Source: Synanceia verrucosa
Lineage: Eukaryota; Chordata; Actinopteri; Perciformes; Synanceiidae
Assembly: GCA_029721515.1 (NCBI GenBank)
Contig: CM056553.1
Span: 11,239,849-11,303,848 of the forward strand
Direction of reading: 5' to 3'
Length of the DNA stretch: 64,000 bases
Numbering within the stretch: the stretch's first letter is position 1; the number at the start of each line of letters is the position of its first letter. Below are positions 38,379 through 48,811 of this stretch, one piece after another. Below the pieces are notes generated by a model. That model worked only from the letters and a program-made list of their open reading frames with translations. It was not told the origin of the DNA and made no database searches. Both the position numbers and the translations under genes were made by a program.

Positions 38379-38935
38379 GACGACGCGTGAAGGAAAATCA
38401 CCTCTATGACAGAAAATACAGAACACAGATGAACTCAACATCAATGAAGAAAAGCACAAAGTGTCATTAAATCAGTACGTGCTTACTTCATACACGTTTT
38501 TATGAGGCAGCATTACCACGAGAGCCCAGTCACTGAAAAAAAGAGTCTCAACTCTGAGTGACATTTCTCTGAATGCCATTATAGCATTAAATATAAATAA
38601 ACATGTATTGCATATTTTTCTTTTCTTTTCAGAGAAAAAGTACCGTAGCATAAGCTGTAGTTTTCTTTCTTTTTGTGTAATGACTATCAAACCGTTATTT
38701 ATCTGTAATATGTATTGCTGTGTCATTAGAGCCATGATATATTATGACTGAGTGTACAGCTGTGGTATAAATATCCACAAAATACTCCTACTTGTGTCAA
38801 TCTGTATTGACAGGAGGATTAACAATAAACATATTGTTTCCCCAGTTACTCGATCCATTTTGATCAGTATTTTGTCAAAACATACTTAATTGTGTCAACA
38901 AAGTGCTAATTAAACACATAACACTTTCATTTTAG

Positions 38936-38940
<5 letters not shown>

Positions 38941-39001
<61 letters not shown>
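38941..39001. repeat. (TA)n microsatellite between arr3 and rab41
   Basis: About 30 uninterrupted TA units, about 100 bp after the arr3 polyadenylation signal. Confidence 0.97.
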
Positions 39002-39004
<3 letters not shown>

Positions 39005-39549
39005 AGCCTGTGACAAACATTTTCTGTGACTAGTTGCTAGTAGTTAGCATGGCTCTGAATCATAAAGCTAAACGTAGCAGCTAACTATAAAATTAGCTGT
39101 ATTTTGCTACACATTGATGTGGTTCAATGGTGACAAAGTGTGACTCATATAGAGACCCAAACATTGGTTTCCTCTACATCTGTTTCTTTTATTTCTGTCC
39201 AACCAAAACACCAAACACACCATTTTACCTTAGCTTCAAATGTCAGCAGTTAAAAAGTAACTTAAGTAAGTAACCGGAGATCTACAGTGTGTGTATGTCA
39301 ACCGCTTCTGTGTTGCAAAATCTTTAATTAAAATACGACACATGAAAGACGGAGAAATGTGCCCTCATGAGCATACAATAAGGGGTTTGTCAAAAGTCAA
39401 CACTTGCCTCTTGGTTGCGCTGTTTCACTGTAGGTTTAAGAAAACAATAGCGCTGCTAGTGCAGGACACAAACACTACTTGGTCCTCTCCGGTCTAGACA
39501 TCACATCATTAGCAGAGTCAGCTAGTTAGCTGTTTGTAATTTGGACAAA

Positions 39550-42500
39550 ATGTCAACCACGACCGGTGGTGGAGAGTTTGGCAACCCTCTACGAAAGTTC
39601 AAACTCGTCTTCCTGGGAGAACAGAGTGGTAAGCAGGCAACGGGGTGCTTGAACCGAGTGCTAATTTGGTCGGATGTGTGGAATATTTTAGAAGAAGGGG
39701 CTAAGATTAACCTAGCTAACTAGCTTCTCCGTGTAGCTTGCTGCTAGCTAGCATGTTCTAGTTATCCTCAGGTCATGAACGGCCAGAAACGACATAAAGC
39801 GAAACGTTAATATATCAGTCCCAAGCGTTTGTTAAAGACAAACTAAGGGTACTAAAAGATTGTCGATATAACATTTTTCTCACTCGTGATGATGTCATAG
39901 CCAGATAGCTAATGCTAAATCGGAAGCTAGCCAAACATCTCTGTCTCCAACGACAAATGCCCTCAATAAGTAAAAGTTATCGTTTCATTGCATTAAGATT
40001 TGTGACTTATCCACATATTGGTGATTTGCTAATTAGAGCAAATGATACTGTCCTTACCGTGGCCATTAGTGTGTGTGATGCATCAGCATCATCTAACTAA
40101 AGCTAACGGTGACTGGCTAACTACTTTTAGCTAACGTTAGCACTTAGCTGCGCTAGACTGAAATACATCATCAGCAACGGTGGCTCATGTTCACCACCTA
40201 ATTTAAACACAGGTGTGGCTTTTACCAGTCGGCTAGGAACGATTGCTTCCAAGAATAAAGACCCATATAGACCAAGGGGATGAAGTTTATCCGCAACTGC
40301 CAGTGATAGTGGTTTTTAACTCGCCAATGCTAGCTGTTAGCTTCCTACGGCAGCACCTTGCAGAGCCACGTCGTCCAGTGGGTCCAGAACAGTCGGCCTT
40401 TTTCCCAACCGTTTACCGTCAGCATGCAGGGACACTGACATTATAATGCGTGCTTGTTTTCACGGGTTATTGTGTAATACGGCAGTGATAGTCTGTCACA
40501 GCGTGCAAAATCTGAAAAGTCAAATCTTATTCTGAAATGTTGTGGCTCCACCCATAGTGCCAGCTCAGCGTGTGGGTTCAGCAGTCCACATCACATCAAC
40601 GATAACAACGCTTTACTCACCGTGTGTTGTCACGGACTCATTGATTTTCCTCTTCTCCCTGTAATACAAAACTAGATTTGATATGATTGGGTATTCAATC
40701 TTTACATTTTGAGTTTGGATCTTGTAAATGTGTCCTTTTGATAACCAGGATCCAGTGTTAAAATATCTGATATTGTGTTTACAGTTGGGAAGACCTCTCT
40801 CATCACCAGGTTTATGTATGACAGCTTTGACAACACTTATCAGGTAACAACATACGTTCATCACAATGTGACACAGAATCTCTTATTCTAATCGATATGT
40901 TGCATATGTTTTTCATATGACCTGTTAAGCACTATCAGTACTAATTATGGCTGCTACATGATCCTCCAGACTTACTAGCATGATATAAGGGAACAGAACT
41001 GAGGTTTTCAAGCTTCACTGCAAGTCAAAATGTTGTGAAGAGGATTTATAGATAATGTTTAACATCTATCCAACACCTTTATCCAATTATTTTCTGAGAT
41101 ATGTATGTGATGCTTTGATCAGTGTTGTGTCTGTAACAATGTGTTAAAGCAGTTATTTTCTTACAGGCAACAATTGGCATTGACTTTTTGTCAAAAACCA
41201 TGTACCTAGAAGATCGCACGGTAAGTCCTGTTTATTTTATTGTAATTCTCATCATTCCCAGTTGCATAGTTTTAAAACCGCTAGGAAAAGCTTAAAGCAT
41301 GCATGTGCTTGTTACAAGACAGTCCACATTTATTTCCCATTCATCATTTCACAGTATTTTCACATTATCCTAGATGCTGTCATTCATTTTGTTAGGTGTG
41401 TGTCCATCGTTATTTTAAGTTTTTGTTTTCCTTCCATCCCCTGGCTGGGTCACGAAATGCCCCTTCCCTTCCCACATTCATTTCATGGCTGGCCACAGAT
41501 TCGGCTGCAGCTCTGGGATACAGCCGGACAGGAGCGTTTCCGCAGCCTCATCCCCAGTTACATCCGCGACTCAGCTGCAGCTGTGGTGGTTTATGACATA
41601 GCCAGTAGGTATCATGGCCTTGCCTCACCTCCTTGTCCTTCGCTTAATATGTAGAAGGGCAAAAAAAGAGCATTTGCAAGCCTGGCAAACCCCACTGGAC
41701 AGCAAATTGGGGTATATTACAGACTGTTTGCATCAGCTGTAGTGATACTAAAGTATTCTCCAGCAGTGTCCAGGGGGGTGTGTGTTTCTTAAATTTATAT
41801 ATATATATATATGTATATGAGGCTGATGGAAGGAATAACGGAAAATGTCTTCCTTAAACAGAGCTTATTAACGATTCACCACTATCACATGTCTTATCAG
41901 CATAACACTGGTCATTTCTGACCCTTCCCTTCTGCATCTGAATGATTCTCCCCATTCCTCCATTAAAAAGGCTACATTAACCTCTGCTGCTTGGCTTGCG
42001 GTTCTTTTATGACTGTCCTGTTCTCTACTTTCATGTTCTGCTTTTCCCCTCTTTTATCTCCTTGTCCTTTTTCTTCCCCTCCGTTCCAATCTTCAGGTTC
42101 GGCTCCAGCTTTGGGACACTGCTGGACAGGAGCGTTTTCGTAGCCTAATTCCCAGCTACATCCGTGACTCTACTATTGCCGTGGTTGTTTATGACATCAC
42201 CAGTGAGTCAGGGCCATACTATAACCTTTCTGTAGGGGTCTAGAGCAGATGCAAGGGTGCCATCTTAGCATATTAGCCACTTAATGTTTTGCTGCTAACA
42301 ATTTTTATTTTCCAAAAATATTTTCCTTCTTCAAGCTTCTCTCCTTTCTACTTTTTCTGACTAACATGACTTATGCTCCAAGCTTTTCTTACATACATTT
42401 TTAATGAAGACTAATACCTGCTTGAGCACACTTTTAACTAGAATAGCAAATGTGTTGAGCAACATGTGCAGTAATTCTATGTGGGTGTTTTTTTTCCATC

Positions 42501-44754
42501 CACAGATCTTAATTCATTCCAGCAAACCTCAAAGTGGATTGATGATGTCAGAACAGAGAGAGGAAGTGATGTCATTATCATGCTTGTTGGGAACAAAACA
42601 GACTTGGCAGATAAAAGGTACATGGTTGTGTGAGATGTGTGAAAGACTGTTTTCATATTCAATTATAGAAATAGAGACTGGCATTTTATAATTGTTCTAG
42701 AAAATGAGTAGGATTATAGACTGTAAATAAACTGCCAATGCCTGGAATCCCACTTTTCTTCCATTCAGTGCATCTCATCCAATTTTGGCTTGTATCACCC
42801 CTCTGCATTTTGCATACTACAACATTTTTATTAGGGATTTAAGTGCTTCTAGTTGTATGTTTTTCATTCCTTATGATTTGATTATGTTTCTGTTCTGCCT
42901 TTTTTTACCCTTCACTTTATGTTTTTTTTGTTCTCTTTCCATGTCATTTTGAATTATTTTGTTTTTTGTTGCTGTTGTTTCCCTCAACATCACACTCCAT
43001 ACTACTCCCCCCCTTCTTTCCCGGGACCATGGCAGGCAAGTTTCTGTTGAGGCGGCAGAGAGGAAAGCTCGTGAGCTCAATGTGATGTACATAGAGACCA
43101 GTGCCAAGGCTGGCTATAACGTCAAACAGGTTGGTGTACAGCTACAGCGCTGATTAACAGCTCTGACACAGTCATGATGTCCTTTAGATCAGGGAGGCCA
43201 GCCTGGGATCAGAGCATGGCTGTTGAATGAATAAATGAATGAGTGAATGCTCTCTGCAGTCGTTTTCCTGCTGCTTACTTGGCACAGCAGCTCTTTTCCC
43301 TTCGTCTTCCTCTCTGTCTGTCTGTGTTATAACTAAACTAACCTCTCTCTTTTCACCCCCCCTAAAAAAAAAAAAAACAAGATTGTGTGTTGAGCTCTCT
43401 TTGTCTCTCCTCTGTCTCCCCCCTTTCCTTTTGGCCTCTCCTCTTTGCGATATTTCTCTCCATATCTGTGTGTTCGTCCATCTCCCCCTCCCTCTGCTTC
43501 TACCTGAGCAGACAGATCACCACGGAAGAGGGTGAGCAGAGAGCTAAGGAACTGAATGTCATGTTCATTGAAACCAGCGCAAAGACTGGCTACAATGTCA
43601 AACAGGTAGAGATTCTGCTCTCTCAAGGTAGTTGAGTTACTTCTGCCCTCAGAGTCAACACTTAACTCCTCCTGCCTCCGTTTCCCCTCCTGCGGCTCAT
43701 CCTGACACATCTCAGCACCTACAGTATCTCTTGTGACCCGCACACAGGCTTTGCTTTTAGGTCTTTTCAGTCTACACAGGTCTACTGCTACTGTGCTGAA
43801 GTACCCTTTTGTCTAATTCACTCAAACCTCTGCAGTTTTCAAAATGTGCCTGTGACACATGTAATGGGGTTGCTCGGTGGAGGAGGTCAGCAAGGCAAGC
43901 CTCACTTTCATGCTGTTATCTCAACCAGCAATTACAATCACATTTTGTATCCCTGCTTTAAAACTGCTGCTTGTGTTTGCCAGTTATTCAATGTAATATA
44001 TGATATAGGAGTGATTGCTTATAGTTTTGATCACTTACTGTGTGTGTGTGTGTGTGTGTGTCAGTAGGGGTGGGTGATAACAATATACAGTATATATTCC
44101 ATCTGAGATTTGTTTCTGGTTTTAGTTGGACATTGTGGGGAATGGAGTAAATTGATGAGTACGACCACATTATGGCAATAATGCATTTACTTTTTTTTTT
44201 TTCTTTTTTTTTTTTGAGAAAAAAAAAAAAAAACATAACATTTTTCAGACATGGCATTTCTGTTGCACTATTTGCTACAAAGGCAGTAAAATCAGGGAAT
44301 TTAATTTCATACACTGTGATAAAGTATCCAAGTCACTCACCCCATCTGACAGCATTTTACTTTTACCACACATTTTCATTCAGTTCAGTGGTTTAATTCC
44401 TCTGCTTTTCTTTTGTAGCTGTTCCGTCGTGTCGCTGCTGCGTTGCCCGGCATGGACAGCACACCAGAGAAAAGCAAAGAGGACAGTATCCTTTTTAAAG
44501 GGGCCTTGGACAGGGATTGTGTGTCACACTATTGTCAATTTATTATTGCCAATGTAAAAAGAAAAGCTGTTAACAAGTACTCCACAAGTAGTTCACATAG
44601 ATTTGACTGAGGAGATGGCAGCACTGCAGAAAATACTGAAGTGAATTTTGTTAAATCATCCAAGATGTTACTTAACCGAGTCCTCTCAGTGATCGACATC
44701 AAACTGGAGAAGCAGCCAGAGATGACTGTCACTGAGAGCAGCTGCTCATGCTAG
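39550..44754 (+). CDS. rab41: RAB6-family small GTPase with two duplicated exon pairs
   Basis: Eight exon positions give a 211-residue Rab GTPase close to RAB6A/RAB6B/RAB41, which control Golgi-linked vesicle traffic. It starts MSTTTGGGEFGNPL. Visible motifs: P-loop GEQSVGKTS (about 23-31), switch I around TIGIDF, WDTAGQE (70-76), NKTD, ETSAK, and a C-terminal CSC for double prenylation. Constant exons: 39550-39628, 40785-40843, 41167-41220, 42506-42617, 44419-44485, 44690-44754. Exon 4 exists as 41499-41604 and 42097-42202; exon 6 exists as 43036-43129 and 43512-43605. Members of each pair have equal length, the same phase and intact splice sites; using both of either pair shifts the frame. 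Position between arr3 and pdzd11 matches human RAB41, but the protein is more like a typical RAB6 than human RAB41 is. The symbol rests on synteny. The ATG is the first of the RAB6-type leader. Confidence 0.9.
41499..41604 (+). other. rab41 alternative exon 4a (RAB6A'-like residues)
   Basis: This 106-nt exon begins after CCACAG and ends before GTAGGT. It encodes IRLQLWDTAG to DSAAAVVVYDIA. Ile at position 65 and Ala-Ala at 90-91 correspond to the Ile62/Ala87/Ala88 set of human RAB6A'. It also has Ala at 99, where exon 4b has Thr. Confidence 0.9.
42097..42202 (+). other. rab41 alternative exon 4b (RAB6A-like residues)
   Basis: This 106-nt exon begins after CTTCAG and ends before GTGAGT. It encodes VRLQLWDTAG to DSTIAVVVYDIT. 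Val65 and Thr90 match the human RAB6A form, and DSTIAVVVYDIT matches human RAB41. By hand count it differs from exon 4a at about 21 of 106 bases, but only four residues change. Confidence 0.9.
43036..43129 (+). other. rab41 alternative exon 6a (RAB6A-like)
   Basis: A 94-nt exon after GGCAG, ending before GTTGGT. It encodes RQVSVEAAERKARELN, then VMYIETSAKAGYNVKQ. The Ala after SAK and the ERKA wording resemble RAB6A. The donor is weaker than that of exon 6b. Confidence 0.85.
43512..43605 (+). other. rab41 alternative exon 6b (RAB6B/RAB41-like)
   Basis: A 94-nt exon after GAGCAG, ending before GTAGAG. It encodes RQITTEEGEQRAKELN, then VMFIETSAKTGYNVKQ. The EGEQRAKEL and SAKTG wording resembles RAB6B; SAKTG is also found in RAB41. 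About 10 of 32 residues differ from exon 6a. Confidence 0.88.
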
Positions 44755-46630
44755 TACACCTCACCCTCAGCCAGCCTGTCTCCTCCCCACCAACAGCTTG
44801 TCTCTCAGTGGCCACTCTCTCCACTCTTGGCTCAACACCATCGGGATGGAGGACCTGTCTTTTTTTTTTTTTTTTTTCCCCTTTTCAACTCAGTGACTTT
44901 TCAGAGTAACCGTGTGGATGTGCATTACTGTATTGAAACAGATAATCTGGGGGGAAAAAAGGTTCTAAAGTAAACATTTAAAACAAGGAATAAGTTCAGC
45001 AATCCGTTCAGATTTCCATCCAGTTGCATGGCATTATATAGGATTGCAGACTGACATAGCTAACCGCTCATGAGTTATTGCACATTTCAGAATCTTAGTG
45101 CTGTTACTCTCGTCATTGTTGTGAAGTAAAACCGCTTTGGATTATTTAAATGACTCTGCGAGGGTTAAGATCTCAGCCTGTTGTATTTTACTTTTTATTT
45201 TAAATGGAGAGTTTGTCTATGACTCTTCCATCTCACAGATGACTGATTATTTCTTGACTTATTTTGAGGAAGTAGAGGCAGGATCTTACCAGTGAATTTA
45301 TATCATCGCTAACCATCATATTGCCACATTAGGCTCAAATGGTCGCTACACATTGAAGAGGCTCCATAGTCCATTCATTAGGTATTTTTATACCGAACAT
45401 ATCTGCCAAATTTAACAGCGGCCAAATTTCCATCATTTGGGACCTTCTTTTAAACAGTGCAACCAAACAATGAGGTAATAGGTGATCAAAGTTCAGTAGA
45501 CTGGCTACTAACCTGAAGCTATGGCTGCTTTAAACTACTGTCTTTCCAATCTTGATAAATTAGCTGCACGCATACTAAAACATCAGAGGAGACGTTTTCT
45601 CTTAGTAGATGCCCCTAAGGTAGGATGTTTTTTTTTTTAATTTTTAAAAGTCTGTTTCATTTTCCACACTGATGGAAAGCTGTCACTTTGGTCATTATGA
45701 TGTACCCGCCATCTCATTGATAATTTGTGGTGTGTTTATTACACTATTGCAAGAACAGCATGCTCACCGTGCAGGATTTATAGGGATAAGAACACAGATG
45801 CCTTGTTTGTTTGTTCACCAACGTTGTGCACTGAATCAAGCCACAATATTGTAAGATAGAAAAGAAGCCTGCTGACTGGTTCATGGCTTCACTAGGTGTT
45901 TTGTAAAGCTGGTAGATAAAAGAGTTTGTCCTCAGATACAGCTAACGCTTAACTAACACCCTTGCTGTAAAAAAAAAAAAATAAGTGCAGAGAAGTTAGT
46001 CGCAGTATCGTTTGCTGTATTGCTATCGCCTGTGTAGGACAGTTGGGTTTTATGTGTTTTATTTATTTTGTAACTTGGACATACAGATAACATTGTATGC
46101 TTGACCAAAAGTACAGATTCTGACACGCATGTTGAGAGATTATTTATTGTTTGTGTGTCTGCCGGGACTCCACCTAAAGGCAACAATTAGGCCCTGTCAT
46201 TTTTTCCCGTCACACTGCTATAAATGGATTTCATCACAGTGTGTGTAGTCAGTAAGCTTGGTTTACAGTCACAGACAAAGGCTGACACACACACACATAC
46301 ACAATGTAACACAAACCAATTAACTAGCCATAGCACAACAAAAGACACTGGTCATTTGCTGTAGCTTGTTTTGAAATGTCACATTTTAAAATGTATTTAA
46401 TTACATCAAACAACCATTTTAACAGAAGCAGCTCTTCTATTACTCGTCACTGACTAAATACTCGGCTTTGTGCTATTCTGAATTGTGTCTGTCCATTTGA
46501 AATATGCTGTCTACTCGTGTTTAGCAATGTTCGTGTGAATAATGTTCTATTATTATCTGATGTATAAAAAGGAGAGTTACTGAAACAAGTGTAGGCCTAT
46601 CACATGGAATAAAATAAAGATATTTCACCA
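44755..46630 (+). other. Long 3' untranslated region of rab41
   Basis: No coding exon is seen after the TAG at 44752-44754. A cluster of AATAAA signals near 46607-46620 is the most likely polyadenylation site and would make a 3' UTR of about 1.87 kb. Confidence 0.5.
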
Positions 46631-46849
46631 AAATGTAGTATCTGTGAATCTCTTCTTCACAAGGCACATTCTTGTGTTCTGTACATTCAGTCGATAGTGA
46701 AAAGCAGCGCTATAGGGCACCTCAGCTGCAGGTGAGAAACCTGTCCTGTCACAGGTCGTCAAATAGACTGAAACTACTCATTAGGCAATAACACACCAGG
46801 GCCATGCAATGTTACGACAGAAAGGCGTGGCTGTGTGTGGACGTGAAAC

Positions 46850-47875
46850 TGGGAAGGCTGTCCACGAGGTTTAGGAGTGTGTTTATGGGAATTTTTGACT
46901 ATTCTTCCAGAAGTGTATTTGTGAGGTCACACACTGATGTTGGATGAGAAGGCCTGGCTCTCAGTCTCTGCTCTAATTCATCCCAAAGGTGTTCTATCGG
47001 GTTGAGGTCAGGACTCTGTGCAGCCCAGTCAAGTTCATCCACACCAGACTCTGTCATCCATGTCTTTATGGACCTTGCTTTGTGCACTGGTGCACGGTCA
47101 TGTTGGAAGAAGAAGGGGCCAACTCCAAACTGTTCCCACAGCATGGAATTGTCCAAAATGTCTTGGTATGCTGAAGCATTCAGAGTTCCTTTCACTGGAA
47201 CTAAGGGGCCAAGCCCAGCTCCTGAAAAACAACCCCACACCATAATCCCCCCTCCACCAAACTTTACACTTGCCACAATGCAGTCCGACAAGTATCGTTC
47301 TCCTGGCAACCTTCAAACCCAGACTCGTCCATCAGACTGCCAGATGGAGAAGCGTGATTCATCACTCCAGAGAACGCATCTCCACTGCTCTAGAGTCCAA
47401 TGGAAACCCATTCCATGAAGCTCTCTGCGCACTGTTCTTGAGCTAATCTGAAGGCCACATGAAGTTTGGAGGTCTGTAGCGATTGATTCTGCAGAAAGTT
47501 GGTGATCTCTTCACACTATGCGCCTCAGCATCTACTGACCCTGCTCCGTCAGTTTACATGGTCTACCACTTCGTGGCTGAGTTGCTGTTGTTCCCAAACA
47601 CTTCCATGTTCTTATAATACAGCTGACAGTTGACTGTGGAATATTTAGGAGCGAGGAAATTTCACAACTGGATTTGTTGTACAGGTGGCATCCTATCAGG
47701 ATCCTATCGCTGGAATTCACTGAGCTCCTGAGAGCGACCCATTCTTTCACAAATGTTTGTAAAAGCAGTCTGCATGCCAAGGTGCTTGAGTTTATACACC
47801 TGTGGCCATGGAAGTGATTGGAACACCTGATTCTGATTATTTGGATGGGTGAGCGAATACTTTTGGCAATATAGC
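46850..47875 (-). pseudogene. Decayed Tc1/mariner-type transposon with broken transposase
   Basis: The 5' terminus (minus strand) near 47845-47875 reads CTATATTGCCAAAAGTATTC, a common fish Tc1-type end. A helix-turn-helix fragment lies in 47532-47750 (NIPQSTVSCIIRTWK) and the catalytic portion in 46899-47309 (GGGGIMVWGCFSGAG, FQHDRAPVHKA, AAQSPDLNPIEHLWD). The two parts are in different frames, with no single open reading frame across the join. The opposite terminus was not found at about 46640-46850. It lies just past the rab41 polyadenylation signals. Confidence 0.85.
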
Positions 47876-48811
47876 ATAAGTGAAAGAAGCAAAGCCACAG
47901 CGTGGAAATACTCTGTAACAAGTAAAAGTCATTACATATTTTACTAAAGCAGAAGTGTAAAGCATTCTTATTGGTACCAACAGTAAAAGTACTTAGTAGT
48001 GGTAAGACAAAATGGTCCATTTAAATATAAAGGTGGAGCTAATTTAATTACTTTATACTGCTGTGGATTAACTAGTAATTAAATATATTGATTAAATTTA
48101 GTGAAGTATAGCAGTCAGTATTTGCATGTAGTGGAGTAGAAAGTAAAATACAAAATGCAAAGTTCAATTAAAACAGCCATCCATCGATGAATAAAACCCC
48201 TCAGAAAGGCTTCATCTTCATAATATTTTATGAAGAAATTTAGATTTAATAAATTAGATAAGGATCAAATTAGGTCTAGAGCACAATGATAAATTCAAGC
48301 TTGCATGTTATTTATTTATTTTTTTTAGTTAGTTTCTCTGATGGTTTAACATTTATAGTCGTGATGATCTTCTGATATTCATCATGAGCCATTGTCACCC
48401 ACCCACCACATCTTTCACACAATAAAAACACAACTACACTGCTCTTTTATCAAGAAGCAAGAACAGCTTTATAGCCGGTGTGCTTAGTATTATTATTATT
48501 ATTATTATTATATGGTTTATTTCCTCTGATGACCATTTTGAACGCCTACCTGTGCAGCACACCTTGATCCAGGAAGTGCTGTGACGTCAGCAAGAGAGGT
48601 GTTTGAAGGTATGACTCAGGAATTCAAAGCAAAAAAAAAAAATCCTGCTCGACCTGATCGGTGACTTGCTCTCATATATTCGTGTCACCAGAGGCTCCCA
48701 AGCTTCAGTAGCCTTGAATCTGTACATTAGTCCACTACAGGTCAAATAAAACACCGATTTTATTTTATCTTTTTTTTTTAATTTGATTAATTGTTTACTT
48801 TTCTTCAAAAG
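47876..48811. other. Intergenic region upstream of the STARD10-like gene
   Basis: AT-rich with an (ATT)n tract at about 48488-48510. The promoter of the downstream START gene is expected in the last few hundred bases, but no TATA box at a convincing position was seen. Confidence 0.35.

Noticed and set aside
41499..42202. Assembly duplication as the explanation of rab41 exons 4a and 4b
   Set aside because: The exons differ at about 21 of 106 bases, mostly silent, and the surrounding introns are unrelated, so they are not an assembly artefact.
43036..43605. One of exons 6a and 6b being a dead exon
   Set aside because: Both have open frames, correct phases and splice sites, and each resembles a different RAB6 family member; decay would not preserve this.
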